DNA of 27,729 nt, taken from positions 1 to 27,729 of IMG/VR virus record IMGVR_UViG_3300031974_002747, one strand, 5' to 3'. This DNA comes from a virus. Numbering within the stretch: the stretch's first letter is position 1; each line of letters starts with the position of its first letter. Both the position numbers and the translations under genes were made by a program. Shown in pieces: positions 15,240-25,872 of the stretch. A model generated the notes under the pieces. That model worked only from the letters and a program-made list of their open reading frames with translations, was not told where the DNA came from and did no database searches.

Positions 15240-18224
15240 ATGGCATCTTGGGATTACGCAAAAGCAGCTTCAGTAATAACTACTTCACCAACTCCTGTAT
15301 TGGATGCGCTAGAGGTACAGTTTGGAGTGCCTACCTGTGTCATTAACTTTGCGAAGGACGCCCTTTCCGCGTTCCCCTCGCCAGTACTAGATTCTCTGAA
15401 CTCCGGTATCGCAGACGGCAAGAGATTAGCAAACTCAGTAGTTAAGGATGTTACTCAAAAACTATTCTTCGATACAGGCATCGTTGAATACGATACGAAC
15501 TTAGGGAAACTTGTTTTCGTATCCCAATCAAATAAGTTTGGTTTAGAAAATGCTGCTGGTCAAGCTGCTGATAACATGAAGGGGCTGGGGACCGTTTTAG
15601 GTTTCGGTGCCCAAGCTTATCTAACTGCTCAAAATATCGCTGATCAGTTTGAAGATATTAGTGACTGCATCAATAAGTTCTCATCATTCATGGGGCTCCA
15701 GAAGGGCATCTCTGCCAACGCTCAGGACTTAGTAGGGTTTACTGCGGTAGACCCAACCACGGGAGAGGAGATTGAGTACTTCCCACCGCTGCCAGAGGAC
15801 AAAGCTAAAAGCGAGGTTTTTGAAGAAAGCAAAACTGCATTAGCTGATGCTATAGCTTTTAGTGAGAAGTGTACTCAGCAGCAGAACGCTATTCGTGAGA
15901 TTCTAAAGGCGAGGAGACTCGACCCAGAAAACAACCCTGAGCCAGTGTTCGACGCCAGAGCCGTCAACAGGGACCCTAACAGCCCCTTCTTCGGCCTTAC
16001 GCTCGCACAGGCTCTAGATGGTAGGACCACCTTCACACTCCTTACAGACCTCTCTGGGGTCGATGAGATGGAAGACCGTCCTGAAATCATTTACGCTGAA
16101 GGTCAGAAACCTCCTCTAGCCAGAAAAGGCGTATTCCTTTACTCACAAAATGGTATCTATTACGATATTAACTATGGTGGGCTCGATATTCCTGATGGGT
16201 GCGTTGAGTCGATTGTTAGTGCTGTATATTTTGACGATGACGGAGTACCTTATTCACCCGACGAGATTCCAGATAATGCAGTAAAGTGGATGCTTGATTA
16301 CAACCCTAACCTCGGCGGTAAGGGTAAGATGATCGACCTCAAGACTTTCAACGAGTACGCCAACACTATCTTTGATACAGACTACATTAATGAGTCCGAG
16401 AACATGCAAGAGTACTACAACGAGGACCACTTCTTGCAAGTTCTGATTGACCAAAGAAACAGAGAAATATACGACCTATCTTCTTATGTTGGACAACTTC
16501 TGGGAGGATCGTACACGGAGGACTCCGCTGAAGTTGTAAACGCAAAAGAAACCCTATACTCTAAGATTGCTGCACATGATAGTAAGATTAAGAGAAGAAA
16601 AAAGCAGATCGAAGTAGTTGTAACACTCTCCCCTGACGGACGCATACCAGAGCCCGGAAAGATTCCAATCAACGATTTAACCTCATTGGATGATACAAAG
16701 ATTGGTATCGCAAAGAGGGCGCAGGAAGATATTATGTTTAGCCCCGGAGAGGTTTCTGGGATAGTGCTTCCTGTTTGCCCCAAGTTCATAAATGTTGAGT
16801 TAGAAAAAGAGAAGTTCTCATACACGGATATAATGGTCCCCGATGTAGGTGTCGGCCAGATCATAACCTCTGACCCAGATGCGGAGGGTACTTCTGGAAC
16901 GGTCCTCGGTCTTCAGGATGCGATCACTACTGAAGGCTTAGTCTCTATCTACAACTTCTTAGACGCTGATCTAGTTAATCCAGATTCAGATCAATACTTA
17001 GCTATTAACTGCGCGGTATCTGGTGTTTCCGATAAGCCAGCGAAACTCGTAGCATCCTCTGTCGATTCTCTATTCCCTTCAGGCATAGGTATTCCATACT
17101 TCAGAGGGGTCTGCAACTTCTTCTCTGGAACTGATGGTAATGCGAAAGCCTCCTCCTATACTGGAAACGACGAATACCTCTACAGTCCATATCGTCCTTA
17201 TGGGTATGCTGAGGTTAAGACAGGCTTCGATGACATTGATAGTTTGTTTTACAAGAGATCTGGAATGTCCTTCGAGACATGGGTACATGTTCCAGACCTA
17301 CACAATGCCACTGGTGATGGTTGGGCGGCAGACCAAAGCCTCTCATCACTAACAAGAGTTATTCTAGGTTGTGAGAACAGAGGGGGTACAGATGATTCAG
17401 ACGGAATCAATACATACCCAACTCCCGCTGCCACAAAAGGGGTTGTCATCGGGTTTACTAGAGATAGGCGATTAGTTAGTGGAGATGTTCCATCGAACAC
17501 TCCAGCAGATAATGACATCACAAACGGTATAAACTTTGGTATATTCCCAACTCAAAGCTATAGCACCAGTGCTGTGGGGTACATCGGAAAAGGTAGGAAC
17601 CCAGAAGACTGTGAGATCGGCGTTGACCACAAGGTTAGCGGATACCATGGAGCATCTGTCGGAACAGATAGAGCAGTTAATGGAGTTAAGTTTGATGATG
17701 TGTCAGGATCATTCATGTTAGCAACGATTACGGTAGACTACACTAACGACGAAGTTAGCATTTATCTGAACGGTAACAAGATGGTAACCTCTGGAGCTTT
17801 CGATACATTTGGTGTAGAAGGTCCTCCTAATATTCCAAGTAAATTAGACGCATCTAGCTTCCGATATGGAACCACTCATGAGGATCTGCCTGTTGTTGCT
17901 CCAAGATTCCCAGTAAACCGAGTTGGTCAGAAGGACTTCTGGTATTGGGAAGGCCCTAATGCTTTCGACAGGAGTAGAGTAAACCTAACCCCATTCATTA
18001 TCGGTGGAGGATATACTGATGGTATGGATGCCAAAGGAACCGATTGGTATGTGGAAGGGAGTAATACTGGTATGAACTTCTTAGGAGGCGAATGGGGAGG
18101 GAAGAAGAGTGGTCTCCATGGATTCCTAGGAAGCGTAAAGTTCTACAGCAGACCTCTAACTTCTGACGAGGTTACTAAAAACTATAAAGCTCAACGAGGC
18201 TTCTTTGAAAATATTAGAACATAA
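15240..18224 (+). CDS. 994-aa baseplate-associated virion protein with C-terminal LamG/lectin-like domain
   Basis: This gene starts after one of the few gaps in the operon, with a strong ribosome site (AGGAGATAATT before ATG 15240). The N-terminal ~220 residues are helical with Ala-rich segments and a VPTCVINFAKDALSAFPSP motif. The middle is mixed. From about residue 674 the sequence follows the concanavalin A-like/LamG pattern: MSFETWVHVPDLH, a later FMLATITVDYTNDEVSIYLN with GNKMV, GLHGFLGSVKFYSRPLTSDE and VTKNY, the usual ending of LamG_3-type domains. Such domains bind glycans, so a role in contact with the host surface is likely. Between spike and gp25 it probably sits on or around the hub. 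The family of the N-terminal part is unknown to me. Confidence 0.75.
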   Translation: MASWDYAKAASVITTSPTPVLDALEVQFGVPTCVINFAKDALSAFPSPVLDSLNSGIADGKRLANSVVKDVTQKLFFDTGIVEYDTNLGKLVFVSQSNKFGLENAAGQAADNMKGLGTVLGFGAQAYLTAQNIADQFEDISDCINKFSSFMGLQKGISANAQDLVGFTAVDPTTGEEIEYFPPLPEDKAKSEVFEESKTALADAIAFSEKCTQQQNAIREILKARRLDPENNPEPVFDARAVNRDPNSPFFGLTLAQALDGRTTFTLLTDLSGVDEMEDRPEIIYAEGQKPPLARKGVFLYSQNGIYYDINYGGLDIPDGCVESIVSAVYFDDDGVPYSPDEIPDNAVKWMLDYNPNLGGKGKMIDLKTFNEYANTIFDTDYINESENMQEYYNEDHFLQVLIDQRNREIYDLSSYVGQLLGGSYTEDSAEVVNAKETLYSKIAAHDSKIKRRKKQIEVVVTLSPDGRIPEPGKIPINDLTSLDDTKIGIAKRAQEDIMFSPGEVSGIVLPVCPKFINVELEKEKFSYTDIMVPDVGVGQIITSDPDAEGTSGTVLGLQDAITTEGLVSIYNFLDADLVNPDSDQYLAINCAVSGVSDKPAKLVASSVDSLFPSGIGIPYFRGVCNFFSGTDGNAKASSYTGNDEYLYSPYRPYGYAEVKTGFDDIDSLFYKRSGMSFETWVHVPDLHNATGDGWAADQSLSSLTRVILGCENRGGTDDSDGINTYPTPAATKGVVIGFTRDRRLVSGDVPSNTPADNDITNGINFGIFPTQSYSTSAVGYIGKGRNPEDCEIGVDHKVSGYHGASVGTDRAVNGVKFDDVSGSFMLATITVDYTNDEVSIYLNGNKMVTSGAFDTFGVEGPPNIPSKLDASSFRYGTTHEDLPVVAPRFPVNRVGQKDFWYWEGPNAFDRSRVNLTPFIIGGGYTDGMDAKGTDWYVEGSNTGMNFLGGEWGGKKSGLHGFLGSVKFYSRPLTSDEVTKNYKAQRGFFENIRT

Positions 18225-18718
18225 TGGCTACTACAACAACATTTAACAAATATGGAAGAGAGGTCTCTATTTCTGTACAAAAGTCTATCAAAGCTCAGTA
18301 CAGAAAAAAGAGTGGATTAGCTTATCCTCTAACAGCTACCGTTTCAAAAGTTGCTGGAGACTCTGGGATTAGTTCTCCAAGAACAGGGTCATACTTCAAC
18401 AAGGCATCAGGTATCAGCCTCATTAGAAATAACCTTAGACAACTCCTTAAAACAGAAAGGGGGGAGCGAGTAATGCTTCCTGATTTTGGTGTTAGTCTTA
18501 GAAAATATGTATTTGAGCCTATGGATGAAGTAACTTTTATACTAATCAAGCAGGAGGTTCTCGGCTCAATTACTAAATATTTCCCACAAGCAAATGTTAT
18601 AAAAATTTCGGTCCTAGGTGGAGAGCCCGATAACGAGCATTTATTAAAAATATCGCTAACCCTACAATTACGCGATTCATCCCTAGATACTTTTGAGGCT
18701 GATATAGAGGTCAAGTAA
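18224..18718 (+). CDS. 25: gp25-like baseplate wedge / sheath initiator
   Basis: 164 aa. The gp25/gpW family protein that starts sheath assembly and joins wedge to sheath. The diagnostic block is ISLIRNNLRQLLKTERGERV (64-83), followed by MLPDFGVSLRKYVFEP (84-99), where Gly-Glu-Arg, Pro-Asp-Phe-Gly and Phe-Glu-Pro are family-typical. The first ~60 residues are an extra basic, Ser/Thr-rich extension relative to the 132 aa of T4 gp25. The C-terminus ends in strands ISLTLQLRDSS and FEADIEV. The start is TAATG with the LamG gene and the end is TAATG with the gp6-like gene, so all three are translationally coupled. Confidence 0.9.
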   Translation: MATTTTFNKYGREVSISVQKSIKAQYRKKSGLAYPLTATVSKVAGDSGISSPRTGSYFNKASGISLIRNNLRQLLKTERGERVMLPDFGVSLRKYVFEPMDEVTFILIKQEVLGSITKYFPQANVIKISVLGGEPDNEHLLKISLTLQLRDSSLDTFEADIEVK

Positions 18719-20319
18719 TGTCTTTTTCAGGAACAACAGATTCAGATTTCATGAAACTTGCTGTCATCCCAGACAGGAAGAAGCAGCAGTATATTAATTA
18801 TGCTGGAAACGATTTCTATACCATTCGTCAAGATCTGATCAAGTATGTCAAAGCTGTATACCCTAATGATTATCAGAACTTTGCTGAGTCTGATTTAGGT
18901 ATGATGTTGATCGAGCTTGTCTCCTACATGGGCGCAGTATCCTCCTTGAAGGCAGACATGCTTGCCAACGAGAACTACCTCAGAACCGTTAAGACTCGAA
19001 ACAACCTAAAGAAGCTTCTGGAGCTTATCGGTATAGATCTTAGGGGACCCCTTTCCGCTGTTGGCGGTGCTAGACTACAGGCTGATACTGATCCAATAGC
19101 TTCCGACTTCCCATTAGTATTCCAACCATCTTCTAGAGTATTTTCAATAATCTCCCAAGAAGACGGCGCTCCAGTAAACTACACTCTGTACAAGATTGAG
19201 AATAATCTTATTCAAAATCTAGACTCACTTAATGCCACCATAAGTTTAGAAGGCAGCGAAGCTGATAACGCAGCTAGTTCGCTGTTCACTAACCTAGCTT
19301 TGGTTGAGGGCGCTTTAGTTACTCAAAACGGTACATTTGATACGACAGAAGGTAACAAAACAATTACACTAACGGATTCCCCAATCATTGACGGTAGTGT
19401 TGATGTGTATGTAGATGCTGGTGTAGGTAATCCAGCTACAGGGCAGTATGAGCAGGTTGAACGCCTTTACTCCGCTTCAGGCGCAACAGACAGAGTTTTC
19501 CAAGTATCTTATGATGATGATTATGCTGCTACGATCATCTTTGGAGATAACTTCGTAGGTATTGCTCCTCCTCCAAATGCTGAGTTTACTGTAGCCTATA
19601 GAGTAGGTGGCGGGACTAGAGGTAATCTTCCATCTGAAACTATTAATGTTTCTCTGACTGCCGACACCGACAACGACACCACTCTTAAGTTTACTGTAGA
19701 AAATAGAACACCTATGACGGGCGGTTCTGAGGCAGAGACAGCGGAGCACGCCAAGAAGTACGCACCCCTAAACTTTAGAAGGCAGGATAGGATTGTAACG
19801 CTAGAGGATTACATCGCATTCGGTAATACCTTTAGATCAAAGCAGGGCACTTTAGGAAAAACAACTGCTGTAGTTAGAGATGCTTATAGTTCTGCTAATG
19901 TTATAGATGTCTACACTTTGGAGCGAGCATCCCAGACCAAGCTACAAAAAGCTTCGATATCTTTCAAGAAACAATTGCTTGATGAGATTGAGGAGAAGAA
20001 GATGATCACTGATGAGGTGGTTGTTGTAGATGGTTTAATCAGGACGCTAGATCTAATTATTACAATCAGAATAGACAAAGAGCTTCAAGACATAAAAGGT
20101 CAGATTGAGCAGGAAGTGTCTGATGTTATTCTTAACTACTTTGATGTAGATAATACTGACTTCGGAAAAGCTTTCGTAGCCGCTGATCTTAGCAAAGAAA
20201 TATTCAACCTATCTAATGTTAGATTTGCAACGGTAGATAATACCGAACCTCTAATTGATGTTGATTTCAACGAAATCATTCAACTAAACAACTTTGTTAT
20301 TAAAACAGTATTAGTCTGA
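18718..20319 (+). CDS. 6: gp6-like baseplate wedge protein (baseplate J family)
   Basis: 533 aa. gp6 builds the inner ring of the wedge with gp25 and gp7, as baseplate J does in P2 and Mu. Evidence: the N-terminal FAESDLGMMLIELVSYMGAV region (about 56-75), then a helix with LANENYLRTVKTRNNLKKLL, then ELIGIDLRG, the characteristic J-family start. A central GGGTRGNLPSETINV follows (about 296-310), then MTGGSEAETAEHAKKYAPLN with LEDYIAFGNTF (361-371), and a C-terminal helical/strand part with VVVVDGLIRTLDLIITIRID. These hallmarks are all in the correct order. SD-like GAGGTCAAGTA precedes the ATG. The end overlaps the next gene by TGATG. Confidence 0.9.
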   Translation: MSFSGTTDSDFMKLAVIPDRKKQQYINYAGNDFYTIRQDLIKYVKAVYPNDYQNFAESDLGMMLIELVSYMGAVSSLKADMLANENYLRTVKTRNNLKKLLELIGIDLRGPLSAVGGARLQADTDPIASDFPLVFQPSSRVFSIISQEDGAPVNYTLYKIENNLIQNLDSLNATISLEGSEADNAASSLFTNLALVEGALVTQNGTFDTTEGNKTITLTDSPIIDGSVDVYVDAGVGNPATGQYEQVERLYSASGATDRVFQVSYDDDYAATIIFGDNFVGIAPPPNAEFTVAYRVGGGTRGNLPSETINVSLTADTDNDTTLKFTVENRTPMTGGSEAETAEHAKKYAPLNFRRQDRIVTLEDYIAFGNTFRSKQGTLGKTTAVVRDAYSSANVIDVYTLERASQTKLQKASISFKKQLLDEIEEKKMITDEVVVVDGLIRTLDLIITIRIDKELQDIKGQIEQEVSDVILNYFDVDNTDFGKAFVAADLSKEIFNLSNVRFATVDNTEPLIDVDFNEIIQLNNFVIKTVLV

Positions 20320-23300
20320 TGACAAGAAGAGTAGTAAAATCCAGTAAGATAAATGATCTAGGCGAAACTAGCAGCAAGCTAGTCTCCGTCGTATCGACTG
20401 GTCGATCTTTTGAAAACTACGATAGTGGTCAGAAATACTTCAAAAGAAACTACTTAGATGCTTTAAAAAAGATTATCCCTCAAGTATATTTTGATGATGA
20501 GATCGCGTTATCTGGTCAAAGCATTTCTTACACTGATCAGATAATCAACTCACACATTTTAGCTGCCGCTAATATCAATACAATTCTTCCTGTATCTTCT
20601 CTTGCAAGTGTTCCTGACCTGTCTGCGCTAAACACTCAAGAAGGTATAGCAAGATTTTTCTACAAGCAAAATGTTCCCAACATCATAACCCCTGATGATT
20701 TTGAGAGAAACATTCTAGGACCACTAGGCAGTTTTTATAGAGATTTCGATTCAAGCTCGACATTCCTAGCTCATGTAAAAACTACACTCGCAAAGTTCCC
20801 AGTCCCTACAACAGGGGCGCACACAGACCTAACTGATAACACTAGAACCTCTGGTGTTTTCGCAAGTGATAGTAGTGGCACCCACAAGTTCTTAATTGAG
20901 AATTTAGGGTGGATTTACTTCTTGAACAGAGAAGGCCCAAACCTAACTGCGTTTGATCCATCAAGTGCAGTAGCAGAACTAATCACCACAAACCTTTGGG
21001 CGGGCCGCCCGATTGAGTTCGTAGATTGTATTAATATATTTCAAGAGTACCTTTGGAGACTAAAAGCAGAGTTTGGTCTTTCAGATAACATCATCCCAAT
21101 AGATTATGTGTCGGGCGCTAATACGGATACAGGTCAATATACTAGCGGAACTCAATTACTAGATAGACTAAAAACTCTAAACGAAGTTGTATACTCTCCT
21201 CACTACTTAGATTCTGCGGATCACAAAGTTAAGGACGCATTCATAGATTACTTAGCAGGAGGCGGGTTAATTGAGGACGAGCAAGCAGAAGGTCCTCTAG
21301 TCAAGTTCTTGCAAGCCATGTCATTCAGCATGGCTGATCGCATCACTGAAGATAACGAGCTTAATATTCTTTACGATATAGGAAAATGCCCAGACCAGTA
21401 CCTAGAGCTTCTGGCTGACTTGATCGGTTGGAGACTGATCGGCGTAGACCCAGACAAGTGGAGAGTTCAACTTCGTAACGCAGTCGAGGTTTACAAGAAG
21501 AAGGGAACCAAGTCCTCAATTCAAACACTTCTTGATCTCATATTCTCTCAAGGAGTTTTTAATGTTGTTGATGGAGAAAAGGTTTTTGAGCTTTGGGAAT
21601 CATACCTTCCTGATCTACTATTCTACTCATTAGCCACAAAGTCTGAAGCACTTAAAGACTCTAAGACTTATACCCCAGAGTTGGCGAAACAGTTTGGTGT
21701 AACACGCTACTCTAATGAAAGTTTAGAGCAGAACATTAAACTTCTAGTAGACAAGATTATTTTTGATCTTATGCTAGAGTTCCCTGATTCCTTCTTCTTA
21801 GGAAATAAGCCCTACCCCACTCCAAGGCTTACTGTGCTTCCTACTAACAGGGAAGTATTTGGTCAGGACGGTAGGCGCATAGAAATAAAACCAGAGGACT
21901 ATGAGGTATGGTTCGGACCTTACCACTTACAGCCTGACGGAAGCGGTAGTTATAAATTCAGAACAGGATCAAGAGAGACAGAAGCGTCAAAGGATTTACG
22001 ACTCTGGTATCACCCAGATTATGTGTACAGGTATAGAGGCGGAATAAACTACATCCCCCCTTATGAGAAGCGTCAGTTCTACTCACAAGCTCAAATTACT
22101 CCAGCTATGCTTGAGAGGATTGAGTATTACTTAAAGTGCTACGGTGTACCAAAAGCGTTTGCAGAACAAGTAACCTCATTCATAACAACTGATACAAACT
22201 ACAATACAGACATAGCCTCTGTTATTAATAACTTTGTAATCTTCACTAAGGAGCGCAAGTATGCTCCAAACTACGACGAGATTGTAAAGGCAGCTACAGG
22301 AAACAGAGAGATAGATCAGGTTAGTTTGCTTACACTTTGGAACGGAAAATCATCCCACTTCCTCATCTCTCTAGCTGCAAGCTCATTTGATTTCTCATCG
22401 AGACAACTAAACTCAGACGGATCTTATGGTGTCAGAAAGCTCCGTAGCGTTGTAAACGAGGTAGCTCCAGCACACGCAATACCAGACATCCTTCTCACTG
22501 TATCCGATACAACAGACTCCGCATCAGGCGTACAAGACAATCCCTGCTACGATGTCAACAGTAGATTTACTAGCTTGTACGAAGGCTCCTCTCATGTTGC
22601 AGGCTATGCAGTATGTGCTGTTGCCATGAACGACAACAGGTTCAAGCGCACCGAGGTAGATAATATTGATGATAGCTTGTTTGATTCAGGAGGCAATACT
22701 TACCTGTCGCTACCAAGAAACTCTCTGAGGAGAAGAAACTTCAGAAACCTATTACCTGAGACAAGAATGGTAAGTAGGAACGGAACAGGCAGCCCCGGAA
22801 AGCTAGAGACATCCTCTACCTTCTGGTCAACAACTTCTGCTGTTAACATTCTAGGATTCATACCATCGTCTCTAGATTTTGCTCATGTCCCTACCAAGCA
22901 GAACACGATAGGAAACGGAATAGGCACACTCCTAGATTATAAGAATGTTCCTGAAGTGTGGGACATTTGTGAGAACCTAAACTCTTCTAATACTTTCTAC
23001 GGTGTCGATACCAGCAACACCTTCCCATTCAGACAGAAGCAGGAACTAACTAGCTCCGATTGTGTTACTTATGGAAGACGCAACGAGCTTGATGAGATCA
23101 TGGCTTCTATGCACAGACTAAACGAGAAGAAGTATTACTTACAAGCAAGTTCCATTGTATCTGGGTATTACAACGAAAACGGAAGCCGAAACAAGGACTG
23201 GCCTTCAACTAACTCTTCCCTTACTCCTGTTGATCTAAGCGCGTGGATGGAGAGAAGTGCTGATCCTATTTTATCTATAGGCAACCATCTCATCAATAAC

Positions 23301-24767
23301 TCTATAGATTCCTTCTCTATCAAAGACTTGGAACACTTTGAGTTTGGTAAGAAGCTTCACTCTCTTTACAAAGACTACACGGAGATTGCTGGTCCATATA
23401 AGAACCACCCAACCAACTCATCATATGATTTAGTGGGTGGCCCAAACATTTTCTCTCACACATTTGGCCCTTATATCTACAATCACAATTTAGATGTAGA
23501 CGGATCAGCTATCGACACAAGTGCTTATTTACAGGCCAGTTCTGCTGAGGTAGAGGTTGATATCTCTTTCTACGACGGAAGCGGGGTATTAAGTGAAGAA
23601 GGCATCGGATTAGGAACTGTAGCTGCATCTACCACTGCTGATGTATATGTAGGGAAGCCTGAGTTCAGAAACGAGCACATTATTAGTGGTATCGAGTTAG
23701 TCGATACATCTTCAACTAGCGATGACGCTGCGGCACACCCAATCTTCTCAGTCTTTAGATTAAGTAGAAATGAGCAGAGTAAGTATTCGTTTGCTAACTA
23801 CCTCATAAACAACACAATCCTAAAGTATCACAGATCAACTTCAAGAAATAAGTTACCAAGAATTAGAGTTAAGATTGATAACTCAGACAGCGGTAATGAT
23901 GCTAGAAACTTCCTTTCACCCGGTCATGAGTATGAGGTTAAAGTTACAGGTCACAACCTAGCTCTAACTGGTCGAGAGATTGGTGGACAGTCTTTAGGCA
24001 TGTGGGTTCATACTGAAAACGAGAATGGGCAAGTATTCTCTTATGTACCTAAGCCCTATACCTGCATTCCCGATGAGGTATTTGTTACAGGAACCGACTA
24101 TTGGGAAAGATCAGACACAAGCGCGTTTGCTGGAAGGAACGGGATCTCGAAGGTCGCGGGCTACACTCAGGTCAGAAGGTTCGAGGAAGGTAATCTAAAT
24201 AACCTAAACACTTCTGCAAACACTCCAGACGGGATTAGACAGAGCACCGATTATCGCTGCTATGAGCCTCTGACTGAAACAACCATCATCGAGGGCACTA
24301 ACCCAGACGCTATAATAAATATATCAGAAAAGACTAGACAAACACTTACTTACAAGTTCAGAACTGTCGAGTCTCCTGTAACTGAGCTTACAGCACAGTA
24401 TCAAAGAGATTACGGACAGGTCCACAGAAACGATCAGAAGTATGTGTTAGAATTCTTCGCTCCCACTGGGGACGAAGAGAAGTTTATTGTAATTGAAAGT
24501 ATAGAAATCACTGACCTTACTAGGAAGAGGAGAGCGGTAGTCTCCTCTCAATATGGTGAGGTTGAAATCAATGTTGAGGATATGAGAGCAATCTTCAGAT
24601 ACTTCAACAGCATAAGAAACAACTTGGCAAGTAGGGACGCTATTAACACCTCTGCAACATTTGAGGCAAGTGGTGGTAGTAGGTTGAACTACAGAAATAA
24701 TGCAAACATGGGAACTGCAACACAGTCAGGAGGACAGTACACGGTGGTAACGGTTTATGAAGGGTAG
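20319..24767 (+). CDS. gp7-like giant wedge protein with P2 gpI-type domain
   Basis: 1482 aa, directly after the gp6-like gene as gp7/gpI is in T4-like and P2-like baseplates. Residues ~350-415 hold the tail protein I signature: CPDQYLELLADLIGWRLIGV, then DPDKWRVQLRNAVEVYKKKG and TKSSIQTLLDLIF. Upstream is a helical N-terminal part; downstream are long beta-rich segments that could form arms reaching the fibre attachment points. T4 gp7 is about 1032 aa. The extra ~450 residues are Asn/Ser/Thr-rich C-terminal regions with no recognisable domain. It ends in a YEG, and the stop overlaps the next start by 11 nt. I am confident of the wedge role but not of exact orthology. Confidence 0.82.
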   Translation: MTRRVVKSSKINDLGETSSKLVSVVSTGRSFENYDSGQKYFKRNYLDALKKIIPQVYFDDEIALSGQSISYTDQIINSHILAAANINTILPVSSLASVPDLSALNTQEGIARFFYKQNVPNIITPDDFERNILGPLGSFYRDFDSSSTFLAHVKTTLAKFPVPTTGAHTDLTDNTRTSGVFASDSSGTHKFLIENLGWIYFLNREGPNLTAFDPSSAVAELITTNLWAGRPIEFVDCINIFQEYLWRLKAEFGLSDNIIPIDYVSGANTDTGQYTSGTQLLDRLKTLNEVVYSPHYLDSADHKVKDAFIDYLAGGGLIEDEQAEGPLVKFLQAMSFSMADRITEDNELNILYDIGKCPDQYLELLADLIGWRLIGVDPDKWRVQLRNAVEVYKKKGTKSSIQTLLDLIFSQGVFNVVDGEKVFELWESYLPDLLFYSLATKSEALKDSKTYTPELAKQFGVTRYSNESLEQNIKLLVDKIIFDLMLEFPDSFFLGNKPYPTPRLTVLPTNREVFGQDGRRIEIKPEDYEVWFGPYHLQPDGSGSYKFRTGSRETEASKDLRLWYHPDYVYRYRGGINYIPPYEKRQFYSQAQITPAMLERIEYYLKCYGVPKAFAEQVTSFITTDTNYNTDIASVINNFVIFTKERKYAPNYDEIVKAATGNREIDQVSLLTLWNGKSSHFLISLAASSFDFSSRQLNSDGSYGVRKLRSVVNEVAPAHAIPDILLTVSDTTDSASGVQDNPCYDVNSRFTSLYEGSSHVAGYAVCAVAMNDNRFKRTEVDNIDDSLFDSGGNTYLSLPRNSLRRRNFRNLLPETRMVSRNGTGSPGKLETSSTFWSTTSAVNILGFIPSSLDFAHVPTKQNTIGNGIGTLLDYKNVPEVWDICENLNSSNTFYGVDTSNTFPFRQKQELTSSDCVTYGRRNELDEIMASMHRLNEKKYYLQASSIVSGYYNENGSRNKDWPSTNSSLTPVDLSAWMERSADPILSIGNHLINNSIDSFSIKDLEHFEFGKKLHSLYKDYTEIAGPYKNHPTNSSYDLVGGPNIFSHTFGPYIYNHNLDVDGSAIDTSAYLQASSAEVEVDISFYDGSGVLSEEGIGLGTVAASTTADVYVGKPEFRNEHIISGIELVDTSSTSDDAAAHPIFSVFRLSRNEQSKYSFANYLINNTILKYHRSTSRNKLPRIRVKIDNSDSGNDARNFLSPGHEYEVKVTGHNLALTGREIGGQSLGMWVHTENENGQVFSYVPKPYTCIPDEVFVTGTDYWERSDTSAFAGRNGISKVAGYTQVRRFEEGNLNNLNTSANTPDGIRQSTDYRCYEPLTETTIIEGTNPDAIINISEKTRQTLTYKFRTVESPVTELTAQYQRDYGQVHRNDQKYVLEFFAPTGDEEKFIVIESIEITDLTRKRRAVVSSQYGEVEINVEDMRAIFRYFNSIRNNLASRDAINTSATFEASGGSRLNYRNNANMGTATQSGGQYTVVTVYEG

Positions 24768-25872
24768 CGTAACAGTAATACAGCATCATGAGGATGGCTC
24801 CGAAGAGGTAATTCTTCAGGAGTCTAATCTCATAGTTGATGGTGGTGGGGAGAGTATAGCCGAGATGATGAGTGTGCCCTCCTCCACATTAGGCTATGCA
24901 CCTCGCGTTATGGACGCATCGAACTGGAGCTTTGCTGCTATAACCTTTTCTCCAGCAAAAGACTCGTTCGGCCAACCGACTTACGCTGACGCTAGTTGCG
25001 CGGACGGATCTAGAGAGCTTATCTCGGCTAATGCTTCTTATGTAACTGCCGAAGCAATAGCTGATCCAAGTTCTTGGATAAATATCGGATATGCTCAAAA
25101 CACTCTTCGGGTTCTAAATCCCACTAATTCAACACTTACCGCAACCAGTGGATACGATATTCCTAAAAAGCTCCCTTCCTACCCCGATCCTATGGATACT
25201 GATTTGGAGCCAAAAGCTCAGTATCAATATGCTACAGTAAGTGGTGATGGACAAACCTTTTTTGGACACCATGAAAATAGGGTTTATTGGGATACTAATC
25301 CATCATCGCTAACCATCGGAGCGTTTGCTCCTAAAACAACAGGTAAGATAGAGAATATTTATTTTGTTAGTTCGCTTGACGCAGACTTTTCGGGAACGCC
25401 TGAAGCTAATGTTGAGTTTTCTGCGGGCGGATCTAAAGTTATTAACACATCAAACTTTAACGGTAGAGGGAGTGTCGATAAACACGGATTTGTAAGCATC
25501 CAACATGAGGATGATTCTACATACGGAGAAGGGTTTGCTGGAGCAGCTTTTTACAGAGGAACCGAAGCTACGAGTAGCTTACAAATAACTAATGGGTATG
25601 TAGAAATTTACTCTCTGATCCATGCTAGTGATATACGATGGATGGCTGTGTATGGAGGTATCCACCATATAGGTTTATGGGTATATGATAATAAGGAGTC
25701 TCTTAAAAATCAAACACCGCCCTATGATCTAACGCCTGATTCAAATGGAGAGACTGGACTAAGATATAGATTGTTTGCTAAGAAAACTTTTACTGAAAAT
25801 CTATGTGCTAGAGATAGATTTGACACTATGGGCACTCTTACATTTCGTTGGAGGATAGACTTTAGATCATGA
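24757..25872 (+). CDS. virion protein, paralogue A of a tandem family
   Basis: 371 aa. The first ~40 residues (KGSVTVIQHHEDGSEEVILQ, ESNLIVDGGGESIAEMM) match the starts of the next two proteins in pattern. The end (LFAKKTFTENL, then GTLTFRWRIDF) also matches their ends, which carry AYKSF/AYRPF and a final Arg/Lys-Trp strand. The middle contains extra beta-rich sequence, including SLTIGAFAPKTTGKIENIYF and VEFSAGGSKVINTSNFNGRG, probably an inserted jelly-roll-like domain. No signal peptide. The location after the gp7-like wedge protein and before a beta-helix protein suggests a fibre connector or baseplate-periphery part. Start overlaps the previous stop; end overlaps the next start (ATGATG). 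Confidence 0.72.
   Translation: MKGSVTVIQHHEDGSEEVILQESNLIVDGGGESIAEMMSVPSSTLGYAPRVMDASNWSFAAITFSPAKDSFGQPTYADASCADGSRELISANASYVTAEAIADPSSWINIGYAQNTLRVLNPTNSTLTATSGYDIPKKLPSYPDPMDTDLEPKAQYQYATVSGDGQTFFGHHENRVYWDTNPSSLTIGAFAPKTTGKIENIYFVSSLDADFSGTPEANVEFSAGGSKVINTSNFNGRGSVDKHGFVSIQHEDDSTYGEGFAGAAFYRGTEATSSLQITNGYVEIYSLIHASDIRWMAVYGGIHHIGLWVYDNKESLKNQTPPYDLTPDSNGETGLRYRLFAKKTFTENLCARDRFDTMGTLTFRWRIDFRS

Noticed and set aside
18322-18714. 130-aa minus-strand frame covering the gp25-like gene
   Set aside because: The sense strand encodes clear gp25 motifs. No ribosome site or separate function for the antisense frame.
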